This document shows positions 24,400-38,757 of a DNA stretch of 64,000 bases, piece after piece (position 1 is the first letter of the stretch; every line of letters starts with the position of its first letter). This DNA is from Amoebidium appalachense (Eukaryota; Ichthyosporea): NCBI GenBank assembly GCA_963693365.1, contig CAVNZM010000005.1, positions 11,656,001 to 11,720,000 of the forward strand. The letters are read 5' to 3'. Both the position numbers and the translations under genes were made by a program. The notes beneath the pieces were generated by a model, which saw only the letters and a program-made list of their open reading frames with translations, had not been told where the DNA came from and searched no databases.

Positions 24400-26600
24400 G
24401 AAAACATATCTCTCTGTTCTTTCGGAAAACATTATCTGTGATTTGTTTGTGAACAGCCGATTTGAGCCGTCACGGTGCTGTTTGTCTGAAAGTTGTCAAT
24501 GATACGACTTGAGAATAAGCTCTGCTTATCATGCATACGTACTGTGTGCCTGGCAATCTGCTTTGTTGTTCACTGTGAACGTGTTACTAGTATTCGGTGG
24601 CACCTTCTTATCATAAACCCTGCCTCCAATTCTTAGCCCCTCCCTCCCCTGGGGGCCGGCCGGGAGCCCATTGGCCAAGATCTCCGATATATACCTGGGC
24701 ACTAGGTAGAAGAGGTGAGCCGGTTGAAATTCTTCGCTGGCATTTTTGTGGCACTCAAGTAAAAATATTTGAACTTATTTACACAAATTGGAGTCCTAAT
24801 ATTAGAGCAAGCTTATCACGTGTCAAGATTCCAACAAATTCTCAGGTTGCCGGACCGTGCACCATTCCTGGCGACAGCTTATCGTATCACCCTCCCCCCC
24901 TCCCACCCACGAGGATGAATTCTACTCCGGATGCATCGTCTTTCAGTGTGTACTCTTGCATGTTGCATGCACAACCATTGAGTGTGCAATATGAAATATA
25001 TCACGATGGTCGCAAGATACGCTTAAGACTCAGTGTTTATAATATCGTGGTCTATACCTCCCGGTTGCAACCTCCCCCCCCCTCCCCCCGCCCCCCTCCC
25101 TCCCCCTCCCCCTTCAGTCCCCCCGCCCCACCCCCCTTTCCCGCCCCCCTCCCCTCCCCCCCCCCCCCCCCCCCCCCCCCCCTCCCCCCCCCCCCCCCCG
25201 GGGCCCCCTTCAGCCCTCCCCCATCCCCCAACACCCTCCCCACCGTGCGTGACCGCGGCAGATACATACACCACCTCAATAATGCCCCTTGAAGTTCCCC
25301 AGGGCCTCTGATGACAAGGCTTCTGGAAGATTCGGAACAGCGCTATTAGTAAGTTCCTTTTCTCTTTTTTATTTATTTTTGAATTCGATATATACGATTA
25401 TTTTTTTACTGAAGGAGAAAATGAAGGCTGGTATGCCTATATATCTGGATGCTGGAGAAATGGCCATGATAATATGGCATGCTAAGTTTATCCAGTTTTT
25501 CAGAAATTCAATGGATTGAAGTCCGGTGCAGGGGGGATGACCTCAAGCACTGGCAGGTGCTGGCGCAACCGGGGGTGATGGTTGTTTCCTGCGGGCTGCA
25601 AGGAGCTGGTGAGCTACCTCTCTCCATCATGGTTCTGTCTTCGCGTCCTTTACCCGCTGGGGCGTGCGGATGGTGCTCTGATGGCCGCGAGGCTTCTCGT
25701 TTACGGGGTTGGCGGCCTTCTGGGCTAATAGCGACGGCACCCTTTTTCTATGATGGGGGGCACAACTAAGTTTTCTCAAACTCTACGTTTTCTCCTTGGG
25801 GTGCACCTGCGGCTTGGTTGACATCTCCTCCGCGGCGCGCGTCCGGGGTAGTTTGTAGCCGACTGGGACGTTGAGAAGCTTCCTCAGCCGGCTACAGTTA
25901 CGGGCCCTTGTGGTGGCAGTTAGCTCTGTAGCCTTGATTTGTGTAACCGCTTGCTTGGTAGTGTTGGTTCCTTTTGCATCTCCCGTTACAGCTAGGCTAC
26001 CTTGTTTGGCTGCTATTCTCCTTGGAGGGTTACTCCTGTCGCCGCGCCCCCTAAGGTAGTTTTGCAGTCTTCCATGTTCAGGTATTCAATCTCTTTTGAA
26101 ACCTCGTGTGCTGGTCCAGTGATAGAGTATTGGCCGAGGGCTCTGTCTCTAGAGTTACTGTAGAGTTACTGTAGTTACAGATGGCCTCCTTGCAGTTTGT
26201 AGCCTAGACATCTTCGTGGCTTTGATGGAGCAATCTAGCCATGCCCCAAGCTTCTCATTTTGTACCCTGCCGGCATCGATGCTAACTACATGTTAACGTC
26301 CGCATTTATTCAAATTTCTGTGTGTTAGCGTACGCGTTTCACTCAATGATTTCTGTGACTCAATTTATATTAGGTCACCTTTATTGAGGTTTTTTTTGTT
26401 GTGGCAGCCGAGATATCAACTTATCGTTTTCACTCCTGCCTTTAGTGTTTATTTGTATTTTTATACCCTTGGGTCGACGTCCGTGTTCCTGTGAGCCTAC
26501 TTCGAATTCTCATTTGAGTGACTCGCAAATCGTCTCTCTCCAGATATCTCGTTTTCGTGTCCTTCGAACATATGAGCACATCAATAAAGTCATTATATAA
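24400..26600. other. Gene-poor region, no convincing gene
   Basis: Contains a short-intron-repeat copy (about 24515-24597), a C-rich stretch (25075-25215), and about 1.2 kb of low-repeat sequence (25300-26600) with short broken reading frames. A GTAAGT donor-like site follows GCGCTATTA near 25349, but no exon chain could be built. AATAAAG at 26583 followed by A-rich sequence could be the 3' end of another retroelement. Confidence 0.5.
24515..24597 (+). repeat. Short intron repeat family (GTACTTCGTAC family), copy 6
   Basis: AAGCTCTGCTTATCATGCAT and GTTCACTGTGAACGTG blocks match copies 2 and 3. The GTAC core is degraded, and no C run is adjacent, unlike the other copies. Confidence 0.6.
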
Positions 26601-27543
26601 AAAAAGAAATTCAATCTTCCTGCGCCCCACCTCGCGAGGCGGCAATGGTGCTGAACGAGTTCGACGATTTTCAGGGTACTGCGCTACGCACTTTGTTTCG
26701 TACTCGGTTTGTGCCTCCCTTAATCAGTATGTTTGGATTGTCGTCTGCTGTTTGTCGTATGGAGGAATTGTCTCTTCGTTTTTTTTTTTATTTAGTTAGG
26801 CTACCTGATGGTCACCCTCTTTATGCTTTCTTTCCCCCCCTCCCTCCATCAGTCTTCCCCCCCGATTCATGACAACGCTACTTCTGAATGTCCTCAGCCT
26901 ACCCTCTTTCCACCTGATTCTTCCTCTCGCTATCTCACTCCCTCTTTCTTTTCTCTTCCTGTTTTTTCTGCCTTTTCGCGTTATTACCATACGCAGTATA
27001 AGTTTCTTTCTCGTTCTGATAGAGAAATCAAAGGTAAAACTCAGTCGGCATGTGTTATGTTCCTTAGGCAACACCGTACTGATCATTATCGCTTTTTGGG
27101 AGCTTTGGCAGGATACATTTCTCCTGCTGTACGTATGGATACCACCCTAGTAGATAAGTCTGTATGGTGCTCTGATGTTGATATTGCCTGGGAAGTTGTG
27201 CAGTGGCGCTGTAATTCTTATTTTCATCGCCGCTGGTGCCACTTTTGTGCTGACCTTTTTAATCGCAAGCATGTTGATAGGTGTGAATTTTTATGTCGCG
27301 TTTTACCTCTTTCCCTCCGGGTATCTGCTACACTAGCTGGCAATGTGAACACTTTAGACTTTTTGTTGAATTCTGTTGGTCGTCACATTGAGTATTTATA
27401 TGATTTTCACACAGTGTTCAGGTATCTCAGTATGCACTTGTTACTGGATAACTCGTGAAGTTTTTATTGTCTTCTCAGTATGCCGTGCATACTTGCATAT
27501 CTTTCCGTCGAATAAATCCAGTCAAAAGAAAAAGAAATTCAAT
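26601..27543 (+). mobile_element. 5'-truncated LINE (non-LTR retrotransposon) fragment with target-site duplication
   Basis: Body 26616-27528 flanked by a 15-bp direct repeat AAAAAGAAATTCAAT (26601-26615 and 27529-27543). It encodes the C-terminal part of a LINE polyprotein: NEFDDFQGTALRTLF and LVRLPDGHPLYAFF upstream, then, after a frameshift near the C-rich stretch 26830-26865, a tail with the zinc motif CHFCADLFNRKHVDRC (C-x2-C-x7-H-x4-C, from 27237), ending at TGA 27457-27459. The short 3' end has AATAAA (27511-27516) and an A-rich tail. No reverse transcriptase core is present, so it is not autonomous. Family level not determined. Confidence 0.68.
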
Positions 27544-28272
27544 GGCAGGTCGGGGTTTGATGTTGGGGGAGACCAAGATCAGCTGCGTATGATATCATAC
27601 TCCTCACACGTACTGACGGTGTGCACGCGCTGCGATGAACTTTACGTTCGCTGCAGACGTCCGATTTTTCCTTACACTCTCGCGACCGCGTGCATGCTTT
27701 CTGTCGCGGCGCCTCGACGGTTCGATGGAGTCCAGTGTTCGCTGAATGTGTAAGGAAAAATAAGGAGCCATCTCAGTAGGTGGCAGATCATACTCCCAGA
27801 GACCGTGAAACGCATTTTCCGTGGTCCCGTGATTATAGCGACATGCGGCTATGATAGTGGCCTCAAAACAAGCTAAAATCCAAATTTTTATATTCACAAT
27901 TATGACTATGACGACGCTCAGCCTGGCGACCCTGGCCTGCCTCCTCAGAAGTGAGCCATGGATGATCAGGAATCCAGGATTCAGGATCCCCAGAATGAAT
28001 CATGATCATGGTGAGGACTTCCAAAACCTCAGTTTGAGCTGTGTACTGTGAAGCCGGTATATTCACAGTTTACTTGTATTTGATACTAAATATAAAACTA
28101 ATATAACGCTGACTTCCACGCTTGCATTTTATCATACTCTCATTTGGAAAAAAGTGGGTGATTTTGTGCATACATACATCTTGTGGTCATGCGACATCGA
28201 ACTTCTCATTTGGTGCCCACTGCCCAGGCCAAAGATCCCAGTGTATGACCAGTGCCTTGTTTCTGGCGCACA
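27544..28272. other. Unannotated 730 bp, nothing recognised
   Basis: Ordinary-complexity sequence with only short reading frames and no family motif or tandem structure. Confidence 0.5.
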
Positions 28273-29056
28273 TATGGTGCCGGTCATCGTAGCCTATGAT
28301 TGAATGACCCCTCTACAAAATTAGATCCAGGAGGCTGTGATCGCGCTACGGACATGATAGTTGCAGCTTTGGATAGCTCTCGGCACGCCGGGGGATGACG
28401 GGGATATAAGCCTTTTCCCGCTATCTTCAATATTAAGGGTGGGATGACGTCATCAGGGTCCAGTCGGTCCCAATTAAATAGTGTCTATCATGCGGTCGGC
28501 AACTGCCATATATGGTAGTTCCGCGAAAATTGGAAAACTTTACTTTTTTAAGACCGTGCTGTTGCACATTGCGAAGTGTGTGAATAGACATGTGTATGAG
28601 AAGAAAAACGACGTGGAAAAGGCAGTTTTAGGTTTTTTATTAAGCCCTAAACTCAAAGCCCGTGTACGGCACCATTCAATTCCTGGGCCGCAGGTTCGAT
28701 ATTCGTTGTGACAGATTTTTTTTTGTCAAATCATCTTTTTTCGACTGCAAAAATATCACGCGACAGCTCTCGCCGAGATATGTCGATTGCGCTAAGAAAC
28801 GTCTCAGATTTATATGTGGGTATTCGAGAAACAAGAGGTTCAAAAAGTGATGACGTCGTCACCGTCCAATTGGTCCGACTTTTTTGCTTGTGGGAAATCC
28901 CGAAATGTCTCAACATAGCTTTGTAGGTCTCGTCAAGACGCATCGAAAAACGTATAGAAAACCCCAGCGCCGCGAGATAGAGCGGAGTTATTTGGCCGGC
29001 AAATTTCCTAAGATCTATCGGATCTGAGGGGTCAATCTACGATGACCGCCACCATA
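28273..29056. mobile_element. TA-flanked inverted-repeat element (MITE-like)
   Basis: Starts TA-TGGTGCCGGTCATCGTAG and ends with the inverted counterpart CTACGATGACCGCCACCA-TA: an 18-bp terminal repeat with one mismatch, followed on both sides by similar ATTGA/CCCCTC blocks. About 780 bp and non-coding. It carries a related internal pair GATGACGTCATCAGGGTCCA (28445) and GATGACGTCGTCACCGTCCA (28849). TA duplication suggests Tc1/mariner-type mobilisation; inference. It lies 200 bp upstream of the ALDH start codon. Confidence 0.65.
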
Positions 29057-29252
29057 TAAGCCTAAGTTCGTTTTGTTTTCCCAACAGTTTTGTGTTTTTG
29101 ACACAGGTGTGAAAGCTCTCGGTGTATGCTCCCGAGCCTTTCACTCACTCTAGGTCTGCCTGTCGTTATTTACCAACTTATAACACCTACACCTTTCAGC
29201 ATCTAACACCGCAGACACTTAAGGATACAGTAGTTGCTTGAAAACTCCTAAG

Positions 29253-29681
29253 ATGCAGTTTCTTCGCAGTGCCTTACGCACACACCAGGCCATGCCGGCC
29301 CCGGCCCCAACAAGAGTGGGCATGGCTACTGTGCCCCTCCGAAGCACACCGTTAAAGGATATTCCTGAGGTGGGTGGGGCTTTTTTCCTCCTTATATAGT
29401 CGTCTCTTTCGTTAAAGTGATGCCCTGTTCTTCGGTATAGCTATAGTATAGCTCGGCTACCTTGTAAGTTCCATGTAGGCAGTGTTCCACGTGCCGAACA
29501 TACGGGCACCCCACAAAAAAGGTGAACCTGAAAGTCACTCTCAACCCATCAACCCTTTCTTCCCTCTTCCCCCACTACTCTTGCGCGCTCCTCCCCTCCC
29601 GCCCTCCCCCCCCTCACTCCTCACACTCGCATACATCTCCCCCCTCCCCCCCCCCCCCCCCCCCCCCACCACCACGACCAC

Positions 29682-29767
<86 letters not shown>

Positions 29768-30385
29768 GTTCTCGCTCTCAATCCTCCCTCTCTCCCCCCG
29801 CGGCCCCAGGCATTCCATTCCCCCCACCTCAACACGCCCGGGCACACACACACAAGCACACGCACAAACGCACGGACACACACACATACACAAGATAAAC
29901 CTCTTATACGGTCTGATCTGTGCTCCTTTTTTCAGATGGCTAGTGTTCTTGGATGTCCATAGCTCCCTATTTATACCGGAGGAAATAGGCAGTTGCCCGC
30001 ACCAGTTCTTTAGTTCCTTCTGCTCCGTGTTCACGTTTCTTTTCTCTAACAGCCGTACACATCAGCACCTTTTGTTTGCATGCCGTAGTTATTTTTTTGG
30101 TGCTTTCATCTGTTCAACCTCCCTGTAATTTTGGGACTCTTCCGGCTTCATGCTATCATGAAAACCCCCCCCCCCCCCCCCCCCCCCCCCTCCCCCCCCC
30201 TCCCCCCGGCTCTCTACCACAGGGCACCCATACAGCTCTCTTCCGCCGGCACTGCTTTCCAGAATCTGCCTTTCCCTCTCGTCACCCTCAATCATTTATA
30301 ATAGCCTTCCTCTTTCTCCATTCTTGCATCAACCCCCCCACGAACACCACCACACACAAACACACGTGCCTGCTCACATGTACAT

Positions 30386-30428
<43 letters not shown>

Positions 30429-32783
30429 CACACACACTCACACGCACGTGCACAGGTGCACACGTGTACAACACCCTTTCCTTCCGAATCCCCCCGCACC
30501 TGCCCCCCGCCCCCTCCCCCCCAACCTGCCCACCCACCCCCCTGCTCATCTCAGACTTTGTCCTTCCCTCACCCCCCTATCACCTAACGCCCCACCAACG
30601 AAGACACTCAATCTCCGCCTTACATCTCAGATTGTTGCAACGGCAAGATCGGCATTCAACCAGGGAAAAACATTGAGTGCGGCCCAGAGAAAAGACACCC
30701 TTAAGGGTCTGTTTGGTCTCTTGGACGAAAACGAAGAGCTTTTCTATGAGGCGCTGAGGCACGACCTGATGAAACCACGTTTTGAGATGCGATTTACTGA
30801 GATTGAATTGGTGAAGGGAGAGGTAGGTGAACAAGCACTTCATTAGCAAAGTTTTGAGATACAATATACTGAAATGGGCTGGTTATGGAGGGGAGGTGGA
30901 TGTGTTTGACTTGAGGGAGTCGAATTGGCCGCAACGGTTTAAGAAAACAAGATTGTGTGGAAGCACGTACAAATACGTGAACTTTTTGTTGTTTAGAGTT
31001 TTCCTTTTTTTTCCTTTTTTTTTTTTAAGGGGGGTTTTTTTTTTAAGGGGGGGGGAAGGGGGGGGAGGGTGGGGACAATTTCCCGTTCCCTATCCCAACC
31101 ATTTTTTTTTTTTTCACAAAAAAGCCATCGCCCCTCCCTTCCCCCCTCCCCCCCCCTCCCCACCCCCCTCCCCACCCCACCGCCCCATCCCCCTCCCCTC
31201 TCTCCCCCCTATTTTCGTTGAGGCCATGGATGGGTTGGAAACTATGCAACGGGGGGGGGGGGGGGGGGGGGGGGGGGAGGGGGTCGAAACCCATTCTTTT
31301 TGTGGAGACACGGGAGCCACCCCTGATGATGGGCTGTGCTCAAGTGCTTTCCTTCTACCCGCACGTTTTTTTCTTTTCGGTCTGATTTCTGGTTTTTGTT
31401 TTTTTCGTGACGTTTTGTGTTTTTGTTTTTGACGTTTTGTGTTTTTGTTTTGATGTCCTCTCCTCCGATTTTCCAACCCTCCAATGCATACGTCAAACCC
31501 CCCCCCCCCCCCCCCCCTGCCCCTCCCCTAACCCCCCCCCCCCCCCTCCCCCCGTCCTTCACCACAACTACCACCAACCAGCAAAACTGGCTCAGCAGGA
31601 GTAGAGAAAAACTGTTTTCCCCATTCCTACCCACCCAACAACCGAGCATGCGCCATGGTGGTTGCACGTACGTGTGTGTTTTGGTGTTTTAGAGCAATGG
31701 ATCGGGGATGCATGTGTGTCTTCTTTCGGAAAGATGGCTGGGAGGGGAGGGGTGGGCGGGTGGGTGGAGGGGGGAGTCTCTACCCGTCAGTCAACCCAAC
31801 ACATTTCCTTTCTTTTCGATCTGTGTTACCTTCCAATCATATGTCATGATTCAGAAAAGCAAGAACCAACCCCCTCCCCCCCCCCCCCCCTCTCCCGCCA
31901 ACCTCCACGTCTCCCCCCCCCCCCCTCTCCTCCCCCTCCCCCCACACTCCCCAGATTGCAACAGCACTGCGCGAGCTAGACCACTGGGTCAAACCCCGTC
32001 ACGTGAGCAAGAAGATTATCAATGCGGCAGACAAGCTCATGTTGGTGCCCCAGCCAAAGGGCGTTGTGCTTATCATCAGCGCTTGGTATAATACCTCTCC
32101 CCCTCCCCCCCCTTCCCCCCCCCGGCCCCCCTTCCCCCCATCCTTCCCCCACCCCCCCTCCACCCCGGGCGATTATGGCAAGAGGGGGGAAGAAGTGGGT
32201 GGGGTGATGGTCTGTATGTGGGTGTGTATGTGTGTGTGTGGGGGGGGGGGGGGGGGGGGGGAGGGTTGGGGGTGGGGGGGGGGATAATACAACCGGTGTT
32301 GCGTTTTACTTTCACTTTTGTTACACGAGCGCACGTGGTACGCACATGCTTTCCCGCACGCGCACACACCCGCACCCACACGCACAGAGAGAGGCATACA
32401 TACGTATTTGAGGGGGGAGGGAGGGGGGAGAGAGAGAGAGAGAGCATCCTCGAACACAGTTTCTTATCTGCCTTGTGTCCATGTGTCCTCTGGCTCTTCA
32501 GCTCACAATTCACCGACCAATCTCTCATTGTCTTGTCTTTTTTTTCGTAAGCTCCCCCTCCCCCCTCCCTTCTCTTCCCCCCTCCCCCCCCCCCCCCCCC
32601 CCCCCCTCCACCCCCTCCCCTTCGTCCCCCTCCCTTGGGCGATGCCTGCCTACTGATTCGTTTGCATTTTCTCACTCCCCCCTCTCCACCCCCCCTCTCC
32701 CCTCCCGCTCAACCCACGACCACCACCACACATACATCGAAACACACACCCACTAAAGTGCACACACGAACGGACACACGAAC

Positions 32784-32820
<37 letters not shown>

Positions 32821-33507
32821 AACTACCCCGTGCAGCTGCTGATCAGTCCTGCTGTTGGTGCAGTAGCAGCAGGCAATGCCGTTGTATTCAAACCCTCTGA
32901 CGTGTCCCCGGCAACAAGTAACACTCTGATGGATCTGCTGCCAAAGGTGAATCAACCAACACACACACAAACACACACACAGGCAGACACACACACAGAC
33001 ACACACACACACACACACACCACACACCACACACCACACAACACACAACACACACCACACGCAGGGAGGGGAGGGGAGAGAGAAAGAGGGAGAGAAAGAG
33101 GGAGGGAGGAAGGAAGGGAGGGAGGGAGGGAGGGAAGGAGAAAGGGAGAGAGAGACTTTGGAGAGAGCAAGACACTCACATGCATGGATAGCTTGTTGGG
33201 AAGGAGTGGGGAGGGGAGGGAGGTGATAGACTGAGAGAAAAGGGGGGGGGGGGGGGGGGGGGGATGGGGAAGAGGGAGAAAGGGGGGAGGGAGAGTTGGA
33301 GGGAGGGAAGGAGGGGGGGGGGGGGGGAGAGGGCGAGGGCGAGGGAGAGAGGGGGAGGAAAGGACGTGCACTTCTTTGTACATGCTCATGTAGCATATTT
33401 TCTGGTTTTTTGTTTCCCCTGTTCTCTCTCCTTTTTTCTTTGTTTTCGCTTCTTTCTTTCTTTCTTTATTCTTTTCTTTTTTTCTTCTCTTTTCTTTTCT
33501 TTTCCTT

Positions 33508-33550
<43 letters not shown>

Positions 33551-33596
33551 GTGCGTGTGTGTGTGTGTGTGTGTGTGTGCCTTTTTTTTTTCTTGT

Positions 33597-33632
<36 letters not shown>

Positions 33633-34183
33633 TGGCAAGGGGGGCAAGTCCGAGGAGAAAAGTCCGGGGTAGACAGCAATCTGTTGGTAGGGAGGTGTGC
33701 ATGCAGCCATTTGAGTTATTGATAAATGAGCTGGAAGGAGGAGGGTGTGTGTGTTTTGGGGGGGGAGGGGGTGGAGAGAGGGAGGGAGGGGGGGGGCAAA
33801 ATTTGAGCTTCTAGCTGTACTTTTACGGAGAAAGAAAAGGGTATGATTGGATGCTAATGCTTCTACTTTTGGAAACAGTATGTCGACAGTGAGTGCTTTC
33901 CCGTGGTTGCCGGGGAGGCAGATGTGGCACGGAAACTTCTCGAGCAGAGATTCGACCACATTCTGTACACGGGCAACGGGGCCGTGGGAAAGGAAGTCAT
34001 GCGCGCTGCGGCCAATCACCTTACGCCAGTCACCCTAGAACTGGGGGGCAAATCGTACGTGGGAATTTTATGTGGGGTTTGTTGTGGTGAAGATTTTGTG
34101 CTGAATTGGTTCTTGTTTGTGTTTTCTGCCTGCCTTTGTCGGTTTTTTATGTGTATGTATGTGTTGGGGGCTTGGGTGTTGGG

Positions 34184-34242
<59 letters not shown>

Positions 34243-34561
34243 TGTGTGTGTGGGAATGTGTGTGTGTTTGTGTGTGTATGTGCGAGTGTTGTGTGTGTGG
34301 GTGTGTGTATGTGTGTGTCTGTCTTACTCTCTCTGTGTGTATGCACATATGTTTGTGTGTGGTCTCATAGAATGTGTATGATGGGTCTTTTTGTCCTCTT
34401 ACTTGCATCCATATTCTAACACATGCACCGATAACTTACCACGCACACCTGCACACGTCCACTCATTCAATCTTTTAACCCGACGGTGTTTCCCACTCGT
34501 TCTCTCCCCTCGCCTCCCTTCCACCCACCGCCAACTTCAACCTCTCCCGGTCTCCTTATGC

Positions 34562-34600
<39 letters not shown>

Positions 34601-34882
34601 ACCCCTCCCTCCCACCTCCCCTCCCCCCCAACACACACACGAACACACACCCATACCCTTGCTCCCCCGCCTCCTGCTCTCCCTTTCCACTTGTATGTGT
34701 CCCTAGGCGATGTAACTTCACCTGTGTTATAGTGTGGTTGCCAAAGAACGGCATCCTCCCTCGCCGCTTGTCACTCACCGACTGTCCCCCTCGCCCCCTT
34801 CCCCCCCCCCCCCCCCCCGGAGCCTTAAATACTACCGCCTCTCTGCTGCGACCGCCTTCGCTGCAACCCACACCACACACAA

Positions 34883-34919
<37 letters not shown>

Positions 34920-36252
34920 AAAACCCCTTTCCCCCTCGCCTTCCCACCTCCCCTCCCCCTCCCCACCCCCACCCACAGGCCCGTAGTAGTGAGCAAAGAC
35001 AACAACATGCACCACGTTGCAAAGCGCATCCTCTTTGGCAAAATGACAAACCTGGGGCAGACGTGCATTGCACCTGACTACATTCTGGTGGAGAGAGAGG
35101 CACAGGATGAACTAATCGCCCAGTTGAAACGTGTGCTTAAAGAGTCTTTCGGTGAGGTGGGTTTTCTCTCTCCTATTCACTACCACCATGCACACAGACA
35201 CACATTCACATGTGTGTGTGCACACACCTACTCACGCACTCGCGCAGACACACACACACACACACAAGCGCGCATGGACACAAAGACTTATGCCTATACA
35301 CAAACAAAACACCCACACGCACATGCACACACTATCACAGACGCTGCCACCACTACTATTTGCAACACGACCACCACCACTATGCACGTACACATGCACC
35401 CATGCACACACAGAGAGACAGAAGGTGCACAGGCACACACACATTCATGAAACACACACGTACGTCGTGCGCCGACACGCATACACTACAACCATGCTCA
35501 TCGTTTGATGTTACTTATTTGCATGTTTTACGCCCTCCGTTCTTTGGTAAAGCATTTTCACCTGTTCCTACCGGCAAATTTCCCTAGATAGTCACTTCAG
35601 AACACAGAGAAACAGATACCAAAGCATACGAAATAGTGATATTTTCCCAAAACCAACTTAAAAACATATGTAGGTAGGACATATACGTGTCGATATTTTA
35701 CAATTTATTTGAGCTTTTTCTATCGATTTTGAGCCGCAATAGATTTGTATAGAGCTGTTTAGAGCCGGCCGGCTGCCCGCCAAATCAATTAGTGCCGGCC
35801 CGAAGAGGTTAAAGCATTTCGTCACCCTTCACTCTGCATGTTACAGACTAAGAAGCACCCCCCCCCCCCCCCCCCCCCTCCCCCCCCTCCCCCCCCCCCC
35901 CCCCCTGCCCCTGCTTCTCATTGTGTATTTGTGCGTCGTACTATGTTCCGCATTCAAACCCCCCCCTCCCTCCCCTCCCCTCCCCGGCCCCGTGTGCCCG
36001 TGCCAATGAGGACAGGGGCGGGTCTTTTGACGCTGTATGGTGGCCATGTGGCTGTGTTGTTATTGCTCGTACACGGACAGGGCTTTTGCAACTGTTGTGT
36101 TGTGAATTATCATCATAGAGCCTCCTTTCGCTGTATCGGTTCTGCACCACTTATGGGTGATCTGATTGAACTGGTTGAATTGTGCGAAAGCCATTTTTGT
36201 TGAGTTGGATAAGCGAAGCTGGTTTGTATATTTATTTGTTATCTATATATAC

Positions 36253-36289
<37 letters not shown>

Positions 36290-36670
36290 GCGTGTATGCT
36301 TGTGTAAGGGAGGGAAGGGGGAGGGGGAGGTGGGGTAAGGGGGGAAGTGAAGGAGATATGAACAAAACTCCAAAGACAGACGAATACGGTAAATATTATC
36401 ATTATGCACCCGAGTGCATTTGCACGTACTCACCCTCTTCCACCCTCCAGGACCCCAAGACATCACCGCATCTTGGACGCATTGTAGCAGAGAGACATGT
36501 CAAGCGCATGGCCGGCTATCTGGAGGAGCAGGGTCTGGATATCGTGCTGGGTATAGAAATCTCCCCCCCCCCCCCCCCCCCCCCCTTCTCCCCCCCCCTC
36601 CGCCTCCTCTCCCCGCTTCCTTTCCCCTCCCCCTCCCCCCCCCCCCCCCCCCCTTCTCTCCCCCTCCCCC

Positions 36671-36712
<42 letters not shown>

Positions 36713-36845
36713 CCATCTCATCCTCCCCTCTTCGACCGGCTAGGGGAATGGTTTGGGCATGTCTGTTATAATCTTGTCATCATTGGTGTGTTGGTGTGAT
36801 TGTTTAGGCTATGATCATGATTCTTGCACAAACATGATCAATTCC

Positions 36846-36876
<31 letters not shown>

Positions 36877-37833
36877 TTTCCCGGGGCCCCCTGCCCCTCC
36901 CGGCCCGGGTGCCGAGCTTTCTACTTTTCCTTGCCTGCACTTTCTTTTAATGCTTCTGTATTTTCTTATAACTGTAGTTTAGTCGTCTTCAATTACCCTA
37001 CGTCCTCCCCCCCACCCCCCACCACCCACCACCCCACCCCCCATCGGATTCTTTCTCCTCTTTCCCCCTCCCCCCCCCCCCCCCCCCCCCCCCTCTTCCC
37101 CCCCCCGACTCTCTTTCTTGTCTTTTCCCTCTCCTGCCTCTAATGCATTCCTGCCCCTCCCTCAACCCCCGGACTCGGGGTTAGGATAGGCCCTACTGCT
37201 TACTATCCACGTTCTGGTGTGCATAATGCCACAACTACACCTTATTCCTTGCACATGTTCTGTTCTGTTGCCATAAACGAGCCAGTCTGATTAGGAAGAT
37301 ATCACTGTGTCTGCTGCAGTGTGCATACTGATGGGTTTTACATTTAAGCCACGGCACCCAGCATTCTTTTTTATTTGCTTCAGTGGATACCAATAATGAG
37401 AAAAAGACCAACACATGTATCAAGAACAACAACAACAATGACAACACTAATATAGCAACAATAAAATTAACGTGCAAGAAAACTACCTTTGTGCTGACAC
37501 ATGCACTTCAGGGGGCAAGTATGATGTAGCCGAGCGTTGGATTGAGCCCACCATCATCAAGGACCCCCCACCAACATCGCGGGTCATGACAGATGAGGTG
37601 TTCACACACACAGCCACGTCCCCTACCTCACACCCACCCAAGAAAGACGCGGGCACTCTTACACACACTTACACAATGCACATTCCGGCCAAACACACTC
37701 GGTTTTCCCCTTTGGTGTAGCCTCCCCCCCCCCCCCCCCCCCTCTCCCGCCACGCTTTTTCTCGATTCGCCAGCATGTCTCTTCCCCCCCTCCCCCCTCC
37801 CCCCTTCCCCACACATACCAGACACACGCGTGT

Positions 37834-37879
<46 letters not shown>

Positions 37880-38397
37880 TCTTGCCCTTCCGTGTGTGTA
37901 TTTCCTCCCCTGGTGCTGACATAGCTTGGACAGACCTTTTTCAATTGGCGGTGGACCATAACAGGTTGCTGGGCAGCCCTTGTTTGGACTCTTTGCGCAG
38001 TTAACCTAGCGTGTGGTTTGCTTTTGGAGGAAGACACCCTTTGGGAAGGAGAGTGGCTGTTGTGGCGGGCATTTGGCAAGAAGGGACTTCTGTGTGTGTG
38101 CGTGGGGGGGGGGGGGGGGGGGGGGATATGGTGGTTCATGTGGGGTCGGCGCCCGGTCTTACATTCCTTATATGGGTGATCCAATCGAGCCGGTTTCAAT
38201 CTAAACCAACAACAAAGGCAATTTGACCACGTTTTTTTGCCGGTACACGTCCCTACATGTGTGCCTGCTACACTCCTAACTGGCGGTTTTACTGACATAA
38301 ACCCCCACCACATCCAGATTTTCGGGCCTATTCTGCCCATTATTGGCATCGATAGCATCGACGAGGCTGTGCAGTTTATTAATTCTAGGTAACCTAC

Positions 38398-38468
<71 letters not shown>

Positions 38469-38679
38469 CCCCCTATATGCCGACACACCTGTCCGCCCAC
38501 CCCCGTAGCTATCTCTCCTCGAGACTCCACGAGCTGTTTTCTTTTTTTCTGTATAGGTCTATATGCCGATAAAGTTTCAGTTTGCTAATCAACAGGCAGT
38601 GTCGATCGTGAATTCAGCACTTTTCTTTTGTGCGCAGATTTAGTCGCTTGTCCCCCCCCCCCCCCCCCCCCCCCTTCCC

Positions 38680-38757
<78 letters not shown>

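Noticed and set aside
25289-25770. Possible reverse-transcriptase motif (EVPQGL) upstream of the LINE fragment
   Set aside because: The resemblance to GVPQG is only a few residues, is followed by a stop, and no neighbouring RT blocks are present.
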